Assembly (NCBI RefSeq): GCF_946404925.1 | Contig: NZ_CAMJFM010000008.1 | Location: 30,960-94,959, forward strand | Length of the DNA stretch: 64,000 bases | Direction of reading: 5' to 3' | Origin: an uncultured Prevotella sp. | Lineage (GTDB): Bacteria > Bacteroidota > Bacteroidia > Bacteroidales > Bacteroidaceae | Shown here: positions 26,913-36,523 of the stretch, piece after piece | Layout: every line of letters begins with the position of its first letter | Position numbering within the stretch: position 1 is the stretch's first letter | Notes under the pieces: model-generated | Seen by the model: the letters and a program-made list of their open reading frames with translations, nothing else | The model's database searches: none | Told to the model about the DNA's origin: nothing | Made by a program: the position numbers and the translations under genes

Positions 26913-27454
26913 CCCTTCTCGCTCGTTAATTCCATAATTCTTCGTGCAAGCCATTGTTTGGCGTAAAACAGTTGAGAGGCTGATGTGCTCTCCTTGATAC
27001 CTAGTAGTTCGGCTATCTGCCTATGAGAGTAGTTTTCGAATACATAGAGGTTCAATACCGTTCTGTATCCATCAGGTAATTCACTAATCAGTTGGTGCAG
27101 TTCGTCAGGCGAAATCCGTTCTGTGTCAGGATTTGCATCGTCTTCATTTATTGCGTCAGCACTCTCGTTTTGCTCCACAAACAGCAGCTTTTTTTTGTTT
27201 CTCAAGAACGTGAGCGCCTCGTTGGCCACAATCCTTACAAGCCATCCTTTAAATTGCTCTTCGCCTCGATACTCAAGAGTTGGAATAGATGTGAATATCT
27301 TCACAAAACTATTCTGTAGAACATCCTTCGCATCGTCGGCGTTAGGGATATAACGATAGCAGACCGATGTTAGCTCCTCGACGTACATCTGATAGAGCTG
27401 GCTCATCGCCCTTTGGTCTTTCTGCCGTATGCGCTCAACGATTTGACTGACCAT
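26909..27454 (-). CDS. ECF RNA polymerase sigma factor
   Basis: 181 residues. Sigma-2 region (AMSQLYQMYVEELTSVCYRYIPNADDAKDVLQNSFVKIF) and sigma-4 region (LPDGYRTVLNLYVFENYSHRQIAELLGIKESTSASQL). Coupled by ATGA to its presumed membrane-spanning anti-sigma partner, and probably autoregulated with it as is usual for such pairs. Confidence 0.92.
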   Translation of the reverse strand: MVSQIVERIRQKDQRAMSQLYQMYVEELTSVCYRYIPNADDAKDVLQNSFVKIFTSIPTLEYRGEEQFKGWLVRIVANEALTFLRNKKKLLFVEQNESADAINEDDANPDTERISPDELHQLISELPDGYRTVLNLYVFENYSHRQIAELLGIKESTSASQLFYAKQWLARRIMELTSEKG

Positions 27455-27603
27455 TTTCTTTGCTTGTTCTACATTTATAATTCAAAAGTACTCAAATCTT
27501 GTATGACGACAGAAAGTTTTTAATTTCTTTAACACTAATCCATACAAGAATTAGCCTTTTTCTGCATTATAAGAGCAGAATGAAACCTAAAAACGTTTTG
27601 AAT

Positions 27604-28953
27604 ATGAATAAGAAATTATTTCTGTTTTCAGTCGTTATGCTGAGTGGTGCGATGGCGTCGTGTTCTTCGTCAGAGGAGATTGATAATGGCGAAGCTAAAC
27701 AAGTGGTTAATATGCTATCAGAGTTGGAGCCCATCCAGTTGACTCATGAGCAAAAGAAGTTTGCCAGTGATAACAATGGCTTTACGCTGAACTTCCTGAA
27801 GACAGTTAACGATGCAGATAAGAGTGGCAAGAGCTTTATCTACTCACCACTAAGTATTACTTACGTATTAGGAATGGTGAACGATGCTGCTACAGGGCAG
27901 ACAGAACAGGAGTTGGAACAGACCTTAGGATTCCACCAAGGAGGTATACAGGCAGTTAACGATTACTGCAAAAAGTTGATAGAGGGTCTGCCAAAAGTAG
28001 ATAATAAGGTGACGCTGAACATTGCCAATGCCTTATTCGTCAATAAGAATAAAGCCACATTGCAAGCACAATATCAGCAGGATATGCAGCAGTATTATGA
28101 TGCTAAAGCTGAGAATCTTGACTTCAACTCGCCCTCAGCCCTCAACACCATCAACGATTGGTGCAACGATCATACCAACGGTATGATTCCCAAGATTCTG
28201 GATGATATTGACGCAGAAACGTTAACCTATCTACTCAACGCCATCTACTTTAAGGCAGATTGGTCATCGAAGTTCGACCAAAAGAACACAAAAGAGGAAA
28301 CCTTCCACCCAGAATACGAATATCTCATGGATATCAGCAAGCCCATTAAGCTACCCATGATGCACCAGAATGTACTTATCTGGTATTTGAAGAATGATAT
28401 CTATTCAGCCGTTGAGATGCCCTATGGCAATGGCTCTTGGGACATGACGATCATGCTGCCAGAAGAAGGTAAAACAACAGATGACATCATCGACTATCTG
28501 GCTAAGATAGGCTGGTCAACGGATAATATCATTGACAATCAATGGTACGATGTCAATACACCTATTAATGGTGCCCGTCCTTACGAGGTAGACTTGAAAC
28601 TTCCGCGTTTTGAGACAGCCTCTGATACTGATGATTTAGACATAGGTCTTATTGGCTTGCTCGAAAAGACGGGCATTCATCTTGCATTTGACTCATATTT
28701 TGCAGAAATACCCAATATGTGCGAAAATGGTAACGTTTATATTTCGATGATGCGCCAAAAGGCGAAAATCAAGGTAAACGAAGAAGGTTCTGAAGCAGCT
28801 GCTGTTACAATAGCTGGAACGAAATACACTACTGCTTTTATTCCTGAACAATATGACAAGGCTACCTTCCACGCTAATCGCCCATTCGTTTATGTAATCC
28901 GAGAAGCCTCTTCAGGTGTCATTCTCTTTGTTGGTAAGTTTACTGGCATGTAA
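27604..28953 (+). CDS. Serpin-family lipoprotein (protease inhibitor)
   Basis: 449 residues from the ATG at 27604, giving a 20-residue lipoprotein signal MNKKLFLFSVVMLSGAMASC; an ATG at 27580 is possible. The serpin fold is complete: FLKTVNDADKSGKSFIYSPLSI, TLNIANALFVNK, YLLNAIYFKADWSSKFD, MPYGNGSWDMTIMLP and the tail RPFVYVIREASSGVILFVGKF. The reactive-loop hinge NEEGSEAAAVTIA keeps the small residues needed for strand insertion, so it should inhibit proteases. The scissile bond lies in the GTKYTTAFIP segment. As a surface or periplasmic lipoprotein it may blunt host or competitor serine/cysteine proteases. Confidence 0.92.
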   Translation: MNKKLFLFSVVMLSGAMASCSSSEEIDNGEAKQVVNMLSELEPIQLTHEQKKFASDNNGFTLNFLKTVNDADKSGKSFIYSPLSITYVLGMVNDAATGQTEQELEQTLGFHQGGIQAVNDYCKKLIEGLPKVDNKVTLNIANALFVNKNKATLQAQYQQDMQQYYDAKAENLDFNSPSALNTINDWCNDHTNGMIPKILDDIDAETLTYLLNAIYFKADWSSKFDQKNTKEETFHPEYEYLMDISKPIKLPMMHQNVLIWYLKNDIYSAVEMPYGNGSWDMTIMLPEEGKTTDDIIDYLAKIGWSTDNIIDNQWYDVNTPINGARPYEVDLKLPRFETASDTDDLDIGLIGLLEKTGIHLAFDSYFAEIPNMCENGNVYISMMRQKAKIKVNEEGSEAAAVTIAGTKYTTAFIPEQYDKATFHANRPFVYVIREASSGVILFVGKFTGM

Positions 28954-28965
28954 GCACAAAAAATA

Positions 28966-29024
28966 TTCCCAGGGTGGGAACAAAACATTCCCAGCCTGGG
29001 AATAAAATGTTCCCACCCTGGGAA
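28966..29024. repeat. Array of three palindromes at 22-bp period between convergent genes
   Basis: TTCCCAGGGTGGGAA (28966-28980), TTCCCAGCCTGGGAA (28988-29002) and TTCCCACCCTGGGAA (29010-29024), 7-bp spacers CAAAACA and TAAAATG, flanked by AATATT-like sequence on both sides. It fills the gap between the serpin and rnc stops and may double as a bidirectional terminator. Confidence 0.9.
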
Positions 29025-29029
29025 TATAT

Positions 29030-30046
29030 TTAATCCTCAGAGAAGGCTGCGGCCTCGGCTTCAGCAATAATTTCCTCGCGAGTCTTCTCCTTGTGCGAGA
29101 TGTCTGAAAGGTCGAACTCCTTATCAGTAAAATCTATTGTTGTAACCTTATTCTCCTTTTCCTCAACCTTCGTTTCTGTATCAGTAGCAGGTGTTGTTTC
29201 CTGCTCTATGATGAAGTTCTGCTCCTGCTCCGTATTAGGAACAGCCATAGCAGGTTCTTCTTCCATCTGGGTGCGGGCAGTTTTGGCTGCAAATACGGCA
29301 TCTACAAACTGTGGTTCGCGCTTCAGTCTCTGCAGCGTATCCTTCGATGCCTTCTGCTGAGCCTCCTTCTTAGAATAGCCAGAGCCACACTCACCATTAA
29401 CACCCTCAATCAATACCATATAGGTGAAAACAGGACTTCCGTTTTCATCCTTCTTCTGCTTTGTGAGCTTATACTCCAAACGTACACGATTCTTCTGGCT
29501 CCACTCAAGCAGCTTCGACTTGAAGTTTACCTCCTTGAATGCCACCTTGTCTATATCGATATACTTGCCCAGTACCTGCTTCTCGAAGAACCAGAGGCAA
29601 GCCTCGTAGCCACGATCCAGATAGATGGCTCCAACCAACGCCTCGAAGGCGTTACCCTCTACATAACTGTTGTGCGATGTAGAGTGACCTGCTGAGAGCA
29701 GCAGATTGGTGAGTCGCATCTCTGTGGCCAGCTTTCCCAGCGTCTCGCGACTTACTAACTTGGAACGTGTGTTGGTCAGGAATCCCTCGCGCTTACCCTC
29801 GTAATGACGATAAACGATATAACCCACAGCAGCGTCGAGTATGGCATCACCAAGAAACTCAAGTCGCTCATTATTAAGCGGTTTGCCCTTGTCGTTGCGC
29901 TTTCGGATGCTCTTGTGCATCAGCGCCATCTTGTAATACTCGATGTTGCGGGGGTAGAATCCCAGTATCTCATAAAGAGAAGAAAAAAGCTCCTTCTCCT
30001 TGCGGAAAGGGAGCTTGATTCTATCAATAATGTTATTAAGCTTCAT
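29030..30046 (-). CDS. rnc: Ribonuclease III with acidic C-terminal extension
   Basis: 338 residues. RNase III signature NERLEFLGDAILDAAVGYIVY, second acidic site EALVGAIYLDRGYEA, then a dsRNA-binding domain (NFKSKLLEWSQKNR...GYSKKEAQQKASKDTL) to about residue 245. A ~90-residue acidic, low-complexity tail (EEEPAMAVPNTEQEQNF... to AEAAAFSED) is absent from the ~225-residue enzymes of proteobacteria. Overlaps fabF by 11 bp. Confidence 0.94.
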   Translation of the reverse strand: MKLNNIIDRIKLPFRKEKELFSSLYEILGFYPRNIEYYKMALMHKSIRKRNDKGKPLNNERLEFLGDAILDAAVGYIVYRHYEGKREGFLTNTRSKLVSRETLGKLATEMRLTNLLLSAGHSTSHNSYVEGNAFEALVGAIYLDRGYEACLWFFEKQVLGKYIDIDKVAFKEVNFKSKLLEWSQKNRVRLEYKLTKQKKDENGSPVFTYMVLIEGVNGECGSGYSKKEAQQKASKDTLQRLKREPQFVDAVFAAKTARTQMEEEPAMAVPNTEQEQNFIIEQETTPATDTETKVEEKENKVTTIDFTDKEFDLSDISHKEKTREEIIAEAEAAAFSED

Positions 30047-31298
30047 ACTTCTTGAATACTACACAAGCATTGTGACCGCCAAAGCCGAAGGTATTGCTGA
30101 GACCAGCACGTACCACACGCTTCTGAGCCTTGTTGAATGTGAAGTTCAGGTTGTAATCAATCTCAGGATCCTCATCGCCATCCTCGTGGTTGATTGTTGG
30201 AGGAATGATATCGTTCTTAACAGCCAGAACGGTAGCCATTGCCTCAACAGCACCAGCAGCACCAAGCAGGTGACCAGTCATTGACTTAGTAGAAGAGATG
30301 TTGAGCTTGAAGGCAGCATCGCCAAATACCTCCTTGATGGCCTTAGCCTCAGAGATATCACCAACGTGGGTAGAAGTACCGTGAACGTTGATGTAGTCGA
30401 TGTCCTCTGGCTTCATGCCAGCATCCTCGAGTGCATTCTGCATAACGAGCTTAGCACCCAGACCCTCAGGATGAGAAGCTGTGATGTGGTGAGCATCAGC
30501 GCTCATACCAGCACCTACCATCTCAGCATAGATCTTAGCGCCACGAGCCTTAGCGTGCTCAAGCTCCTCAAGGATCAAGCAACCAGAACCCTCGGCCATG
30601 ATGAATCCATCGCGGCTTGCGCTGAATGGACGGCTTGCCTTCTCTGGCTCATCGTTGCGAGTAGAAAGTGCATGCATGGCATTGAAACCACCTACACCTG
30701 TAGCGCAGATAGCAGCCTCGGCACCACCAGCTACGATAGCGTTAGCCTTACCCAGACGAATCAGGTTGAAGGCATCGGCCAGAGCGTTTGATGAAGATGC
30801 ACAAGCTGAAGCTGTGATATAGTTGGGGCCATGGAAGCCATACATAATTGAAATCTGACCAGCAGCGATATCAGCGATCATCTTTGGGATGAAGAACGGA
30901 TTGAACTTAGGACCATCGGCCTCGTGAACCCCGTAGTATTTCACCTCGTCCTCGAAGGTCTTAATTCCACCAATACCAACTCCGTAAACCACACCGATAC
31001 GGTTCTTGTCTTCTGTTTCCAGATCCATGCCGCTATCCTCAACGGCCTGCTTAGCAGCAATCAGGGCCAGCTGTGTATAGCGGTCCATCTTACGTGCCTC
31101 TTTGCGATCCAGGAAATCGTTCACGTTGAGGTTCTTTACCTCACAAGCGAACTTTGTTTTGAAATTTGTTGTATCGAAACTTGTAATAGGTGCTGCGCCA
31201 CTTACTCCGTTGAGCAGGTTATTCCACATCTCATCAGGAGTGTTGCCCACTGGCGTTACAGCGCCAAGACCTGTTACAACTACTCTCTTTAATTCCAT
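30036..31298 (-). CDS. fabF: 3-oxoacyl-[acyl-carrier-protein] synthase II
   Basis: 420 residues. Catalytic Cys in TASACASSSNAL, His in VHGTSTHVGD and TKSMTGHLLGAAGAVEA, C-terminal SNTFGFGGHNACVVF. Elongates fatty acids. Lies in the conserved acpP-fabF-rnc order. Confidence 0.97.
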   Translation of the reverse strand: MELKRVVVTGLGAVTPVGNTPDEMWNNLLNGVSGAAPITSFDTTNFKTKFACEVKNLNVNDFLDRKEARKMDRYTQLALIAAKQAVEDSGMDLETEDKNRIGVVYGVGIGGIKTFEDEVKYYGVHEADGPKFNPFFIPKMIADIAAGQISIMYGFHGPNYITASACASSSNALADAFNLIRLGKANAIVAGGAEAAICATGVGGFNAMHALSTRNDEPEKASRPFSASRDGFIMAEGSGCLILEELEHAKARGAKIYAEMVGAGMSADAHHITASHPEGLGAKLVMQNALEDAGMKPEDIDYINVHGTSTHVGDISEAKAIKEVFGDAAFKLNISSTKSMTGHLLGAAGAVEAMATVLAVKNDIIPPTINHEDGDEDPEIDYNLNFTFNKAQKRVVRAGLSNTFGFGGHNACVVFKKYEA

Positions 31299-31314
31299 AA
31301 GCTTAATTTAAAGC

Positions 31315-31352
31315 ATAATGGTTGCTTCGTATGTTTTTGAAGCAACCATTAT
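31315..31352 (-). terminator. Perfect 14-bp hairpin between acpP and fabF (attenuator or processing site)
   Basis: Arms ATAATGGTTGCTTC (31315-31328) and GAAGCAACCATTAT (31339-31352), 10-nt loop. No U-run follows on the minus strand, so it is more likely a partial terminator or an mRNA end-stabiliser, allowing more acpP than fabF-rnc transcript. Confidence 0.6.
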
Positions 31353-31366
31353 GTTGGTGAACAAAT

Positions 31367-31603
31367 TTATTTTGCGTTCTCCTCGATGTAAGCGATAGCA
31401 TCGCCAACAGTACCGATCTTCTCAGCCTTATCGTCGGGAATAGAAATACCAAACTCCTTCTCGAACTCCATGATCAGCTCAACGGTATCCAGTGAGTCTG
31501 CACCCAGGTCGTTTGTGAAGCTAGCCTCAGCCTTTACTTCAGCCTCATCTACACCGAGTTTGTCTACGATAATTGCCTTTACTTTGCTTTCAATTTCTGA
31601 CAT
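31367..31603 (-). CDS. acpP: Acyl carrier protein
   Basis: 78 residues, acidic, with the phosphopantetheine serine in [19 protein letters not shown]. Carries acyl chains for FabF and other synthases. First gene of the acpP-fabF-rnc operon. Confidence 0.97.
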   Translation of the reverse strand: MSEIESKVKAIIVDKLGVDEAEVKAEASFTNDLGADSLDTVELIMEFEKEFGISIPDDKAEKIGTVGDAIAYIEENAK

Positions 31604-31885
31604 AATTTTAATACTTTAATTTGTTAATAATGATGTTGCTATCTTGAAATTTTTCCGGCTTTACGCCGAAATCGGGTGCAAAGTAACACATTTTCTTTCA
31701 TTTATGCAAATATTTTTAAGAAAAACTTACTTTAGTTTGCACACTATGGTGCCATTTGTGCAAAAAATGGCCCTTTTATGGTATGTCGTATGCTATAAAA
31801 ATACAAAATATGATGATTTTCTTCAATTTTAGTTGGATAATTGAAAAAGTTTCTGTAGTTTTGCAAAATCAAACTAATATAAGAT
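31604..31885. promoter_or_regulatory. Divergent promoter region of acpP and the DUF4254 gene
   Basis: Plus strand: TAGTTTTG (31856-31863) with TTG at 31833 (20-nt spacing) for the DUF4254 gene. Minus strand: TTACTTTG followed by CACCC near 31686-31679, close to consensus, for acpP, with a small CGGC/GCCG hairpin in its leader. No gene or RNA was seen in the rest of this AT-rich gap. Confidence 0.5.
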
Positions 31886-32491
31886 ATGTCATTTACATCA
31901 GAAGCGAATCAAATTTTTAACCGGGCTATCAAAGATTATCATCTGATTGATGATGTGAATACGCCCATGAAAAATCCGTATACAAAAGACAGTATTCAGT
32001 ACAGTCTCTATACAAAATGCTGGATAGATACCGTCCAGTGGCATTATGAGGATATTATCCGCGATCCACATATCGACCCTGTAGAGGCTCTTGCCTTGAA
32101 GCGTCGTATCGATCGCAGCAATCAGGATCGTACCGACTTGGTAGAGGAGATAGATTCTTTCTTCCGTCAGCATTACAGCAATGTTAAGCCATTGCCAGAG
32201 GCTCGTCTTAATACCGAGAGTCCTGCATGGGCTGTTGACCGTTTGAGTATTCTGGCCCTGAAGATCTATCACATGCAGGAGCAGGTAGATCGTACAGATG
32301 CTGAGCCAGAGCACATTGCCAAATGCAAGGCTAAGCTCGATGTACTGCTTGAGCAGCAGAAGGATCTGTCGCTCGCCATCGACCAGTTGCTTGAGGACAT
32401 TGAGGCAGGCCGCATCTATATGAAGGTGTATCGCCAGATGAAGATGTATAACGATCCTGCTACAAATCCTATTTTATATAATCAGAAGTAA
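31886..32491 (+). CDS. DUF4254 domain-containing protein
   Basis: 201 residues, mostly helical and soluble: QWHYEDIIRDPHIDPVEALALKRRIDRSNQDRTDLVEEID cut into its conserved pieces, followed by SPAWAVDRLSILALKIYHM. Function unknown. The family commonly sits beside the GT9 heptosyltransferase gene, as here (6-bp gap), suggesting a role in LPS core synthesis. Confidence 0.8.
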   Translation: MSFTSEANQIFNRAIKDYHLIDDVNTPMKNPYTKDSIQYSLYTKCWIDTVQWHYEDIIRDPHIDPVEALALKRRIDRSNQDRTDLVEEIDSFFRQHYSNVKPLPEARLNTESPAWAVDRLSILALKIYHMQEQVDRTDAEPEHIAKCKAKLDVLLEQQKDLSLAIDQLLEDIEAGRIYMKVYRQMKMYNDPATNPILYNQK

Positions 32492-32497
32492 AGGCCA

Positions 32498-33550
32498 ATG
32501 AAGAAAGAGCATATATTGGTCATCAGATTCTCGGCTTTAGGCGATGTGGCAATGATGGTGCCTGTTGTCTGGTCGCTGGCTCGTCAGTATCCTGATATAC
32601 GTATCACGGTGCTGAGTCGTAAGTTTGCGCGCCCGCTGTTTGATGACCTGGCTCCTAACGTTAATTTTATGGAGGCCGACGTTAGCAAGGAGTATCATGG
32701 CGTTAGAGGCTTAAATGCCCTTTATCGTCGATTGGTAGCCAAGCAGTTTACCAAGGTGGCCGATTTGCATAATGTTCTCCGTTCTGAGTATCTACGTCTG
32801 CGATTCAATCTTGGCAGATATCGTGTAGAGCATCTGATTAAAAACCGCAGTCAGCGTCGCAAACTGGTTTCTGGCAAACGTGAGAAGAGAACGCCGCTTC
32901 CAACATCATTCGAGAATTATGCAGCAGTATTTGAGCGCTTGGGTTATCCTGTTGACTTAAAGCAGTTTCACTCCATCTTCCCTGCTGAAGGCGGAAACCT
33001 AAATCTGTTGCCAGCCATATTCGGCCCAAAGAAGAGTTTCGAGCAGTGGATAGGCATTGCTCCGTTTGCTGCCCACGAAGGCAAGGTATATCCTCCTAGA
33101 TTGATGGAGCAGGTTATCTATCAGTTAATACAGAAGTATCCTAAGGGACGCATCTTCCTGTTTGGACGAGGCGAAGAGGAGGAGAAATACTTCCAGCTGT
33201 GGTGTGCTCAGTATCGCCAATGCATTTGGGTTGGAAAGCATTGTGAGGGTATGTATCAGGAACTCATACTGATGAGTCATCTCAATGTCATGCTCTCTAT
33301 GGACTCTGCCAATATGCATCTGGCATCGCTTACGGGTGTTCCTGTTGTCAGCGTTTGGGGAGCTACACATCCTATGGCAGGATTCCTGGGATATAATCAG
33401 GATCCTGAGAATGTCATCCAGATTGATCTGGAATGTCGCCCATGCAGTATCTTTGGCAATAAACCATGCCAGCGTGGCGATTATGCTTGCTTACAGAACA
33501 TTCCGCCTGAGCGGATTGTTGAGAGAATAACAACCCTTATTAATAACTAA
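32498..33550 (+). CDS. Family 9 glycosyltransferase (heptosyltransferase-like)
   Basis: 350 residues. [23 protein letters not shown] at the start, [19 protein letters not shown] in the middle (sugar-nucleotide domain) and [26 protein letters not shown]. Transfers heptose or a related sugar to the LPS inner core. Closing motif [20 protein letters not shown] is typical of the Bacteroidetes version. Confidence 0.9.
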   Translation: MKKEHILVIRFSALGDVAMMVPVVWSLARQYPDIRITVLSRKFARPLFDDLAPNVNFMEADVSKEYHGVRGLNALYRRLVAKQFTKVADLHNVLRSEYLRLRFNLGRYRVEHLIKNRSQRRKLVSGKREKRTPLPTSFENYAAVFERLGYPVDLKQFHSIFPAEGGNLNLLPAIFGPKKSFEQWIGIAPFAAHEGKVYPPRLMEQVIYQLIQKYPKGRIFLFGRGEEEEKYFQLWCAQYRQCIWVGKHCEGMYQELILMSHLNVMLSMDSANMHLASLTGVPVVSVWGATHPMAGFLGYNQDPENVIQIDLECRPCSIFGNKPCQRGDYACLQNIPPERIVERITTLINN

Positions 33551-33564
33551 AAACAAAAACTAGT

Positions 33565-33706
33565 ATGAAGTACGTATGTGAAGTTTGCGGTTACATTTAT
33601 GACCCCGCAGAAGGCGATCCCGATAGCGGAATCGCTCCAGGAACAGCATTTGAGGATATCCCCGATGATTGGGTTTGTCCCGTTTGTGGTGTAGGCAAGA
33701 GTGACT

Positions 33707-33720
<14 letters not shown>
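33565..33720 (+). CDS. Rubredoxin
   Basis: 51 residues. Two CxxCG knuckles, [12 protein letters not shown] and [13 protein letters not shown], bind a single iron. Small electron carrier, often linked to oxygen or peroxide reduction in anaerobes. Follows the GT9 gene by 14 bp; its last 14 bp overlap the 3' end of the convergent aldo/keto reductase gene. Confidence 0.95.
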
Positions 33721-34660
<940 letters not shown>

Positions 34661-34687
34661 TGGTCAATAAAGTTTTTGTTCGTGCTG

Positions 34688-34766
34688 CAAAGGTAAGAAA
34701 AAACTTCGGTAATCACTTTATTTATTATTATTATTTCGTTTTTCTGCTTCATTTTTAGTAATTTTG
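34688..34766. promoter_or_regulatory. Divergent promoters of the aldo/keto reductase and the nuclease gene
   Basis: Minus strand: TACCTTTG (34695-34688). Plus strand: TAATTTTG (34759-34766) followed by CACCC and then ATG at 34772, so the nuclease mRNA is probably leaderless or nearly so. The interval is A/T rich. Confidence 0.6.
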
Positions 34767-34771
34767 CACCC

Positions 34772-36223
34772 ATGAAAGCAGAATATCCAATAATAAGTTT
34801 CCCCGAGAAAGGAACAGTACTATATCCATATCGCAGCAATTCGTTAGTAAAGCCAGGAAATCTGGAGAGGGCTTTTGCTCAGCATCTTATCAGCATACTT
34901 CCTTCTGGGGTTGAGTGTCGTTTAGATGTATGTGTCAATATATCAGAGCATCTGTCACCTTATTGTTTGGATTTGGCTTTGTTTGTGGCAGGTCATCCTG
35001 AAATACGTATTGATGTAGAGATTGACGAACCATACGAATCTGTTTCTCGCAAACCAATTCACTTTATCTCGTGTGGCGATATGTTTCGCGACCATCTGTT
35101 GAATCGTCATGGATGGACGGTAGTACGACTTGCTTCGAAACAGATACAGCAGGAACCCAAAGTGTGTGCTAATTGGTTGGCAGAGCTTGTTGGCGTTCTG
35201 GTTAATGGTTCCGAGAGGTTTGCAGAACATGAATTCGCGGCAATACCCTTCCCTGTTGAGATGTGGACTCGTAATGAGGCACTGAAAATGGCTTATTGGC
35301 AGAACGTAGAAGGCGAAACAAGAATAGCTGACGACAGATGCTATTGTCTTGACGAACAAGAGAAGAAGTGCTTACAGTTAGTCCAGCCATTCGAGAAATC
35401 GGACGACATGAAGGAGAAGATGACAACCTTCAGAGACGCAGGTTGCTACGAGCAGGATGCACACATTGATTTTGAGCCCGAGGAGCACATATATATATAT
35501 AAAGGTATAAGGCGGATGCTGCCCGTGAGTTCGTTGATAGCATATTTCTATGATGAATTCCAGGCATTGCCACAAGCAGAGAACCAATTTAAGTATAAAG
35601 GCATACCTGTAGAAGAGAGTCTAGACAAATGGTGCAAGTCAGGACGTTTGGCCAGCGAGGTAGGCACATTTGTACATCTGCAGACAGAGAATTACTTTCA
35701 GCGAGGTTTTTTCGAAACAGAATGCAGTCTGCAATTTGGCGATGAAACCGAGACCATCAGCGTAGAACAGGAGAAGCTGCACTTCCTGCACTTTATTCGC
35801 GACTACGCCATCGAGCCTTATCGCCAGGAGTGGCCTGTCTATGATAAAGACCTGAATATAGCAGGAACCATCGACCTGATATGTCAGGAAGACGATGGCG
35901 AATATACCATCTACGACTGGAAGCGTAGTTCAAAGGTGGTCAATGCCCAAGGCCAACCCATAGTTGAAGGCTTTCGTGGTAAGATGAGCTATAATGGCAT
36001 TAGTCTGCCCGACACATCTTATTATCACTACTGCATTCAGCAGAACATGTATCGCTACATGCTCGAAAAGCATTATGGCATCAAGGTCAAGGCCATGAAT
36101 CTGGTGGTGCTTTGCCCTGATTACCCCACCTATTATGTTGCCTCTGTGCCCAAGATGGACCAGTTGATTCAACAGATAGTAGCCATCTGCACGCAGAGGG
36201 ATTTAGGACATAAATTGTTGTAA
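34772..36223 (+). CDS. Protein with a RecB/Cas4-like PD-(D/E)XK nuclease domain and a second N-terminal nuclease-like domain
   Basis: 483 residues. The C-terminal half has the full RecB-type set: EVGTFVHLQTENYF (His302, Glu306), Glu353 in RQEWPVY, GTIDLI (Asp368), YDWKRSS (Asp382, Lys384) and the HYCIQQNMYRYM helix (Gln423/424). The N-terminal part (residues ~30-140) resembles Vsr/DUF559 folds: CLDLALF (Asp67), RIDVEIDEPY (Glu83, Asp85), RDHLLNRHGWTVVRL. No helicase domain and no cas genes are nearby. Probably a stand-alone DNA-processing enzyme; its pathway is unknown. Confidence 0.7.
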   Translation: MKAEYPIISFPEKGTVLYPYRSNSLVKPGNLERAFAQHLISILPSGVECRLDVCVNISEHLSPYCLDLALFVAGHPEIRIDVEIDEPYESVSRKPIHFISCGDMFRDHLLNRHGWTVVRLASKQIQQEPKVCANWLAELVGVLVNGSERFAEHEFAAIPFPVEMWTRNEALKMAYWQNVEGETRIADDRCYCLDEQEKKCLQLVQPFEKSDDMKEKMTTFRDAGCYEQDAHIDFEPEEHIYIYKGIRRMLPVSSLIAYFYDEFQALPQAENQFKYKGIPVEESLDKWCKSGRLASEVGTFVHLQTENYFQRGFFETECSLQFGDETETISVEQEKLHFLHFIRDYAIEPYRQEWPVYDKDLNIAGTIDLICQEDDGEYTIYDWKRSSKVVNAQGQPIVEGFRGKMSYNGISLPDTSYYHYCIQQNMYRYMLEKHYGIKVKAMNLVVLCPDYPTYYVASVPKMDQLIQQIVAICTQRDLGHKLL

Positions 36224-36523
36224 ACTAATATTTTCTCAGAAATATTATTTCTATTCGGAAATTTTATTTATCTTTGCACGCAGTAATCGGTTCTCCTTTA
36301 GGAGATTAATAGGGAATCAGGTGGAAATCCTGAACAGAATCCCGCCGGAGACGCCTACCCGTGGCCTTTCCCGCTGCTGTAAGTCGTCCTTTAAGGCACA
36401 AACACGTAAGTCACTGATTTAATCGGGAAGACGTTTGTAGCCAGACGATGAGTCAGAAGACCTGCCGATAGATACGATGCTGTTTACATGCCTCTGGGGT
36501 TAGGCTATTTCAGCGAGCCATAA
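36224..36523 (+). promoter_or_regulatory. Promoter and leader upstream of btuB
   Basis: TATCTTTG (36270-36277) followed by CACGCAG gives the start of a ~240-nt leader that holds the cobalamin riboswitch. A hairpin GCCT/AGGC near 36490-36506, just before the start codon, is a candidate expression platform. Confidence 0.6.
36287..36468 (+). ncRNA. Cobalamin (B12) riboswitch
   Basis: Conserved segments in order: TTAATAGGGAATCAGGTG, AATCCTGAACAGAATCCCGC, CCCGCTGCTGTAAGTCG, AAGTCACTG, CGGGAAGACG and GAGTCAGAAGACCTGCC. P1 ends ATCGG (36287) and CCGAT (36464) pair. It should repress btuB and the genes after it when adenosylcobalamin or a related corrinoid is plentiful. Confidence 0.95.

Noticed and set aside
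34772..36223. Cas4 of a CRISPR system
   Set aside because: No adjacent cas genes or repeat array, and the cysteine arrangement expected for the Cas4 iron-sulfur cluster is not evident.
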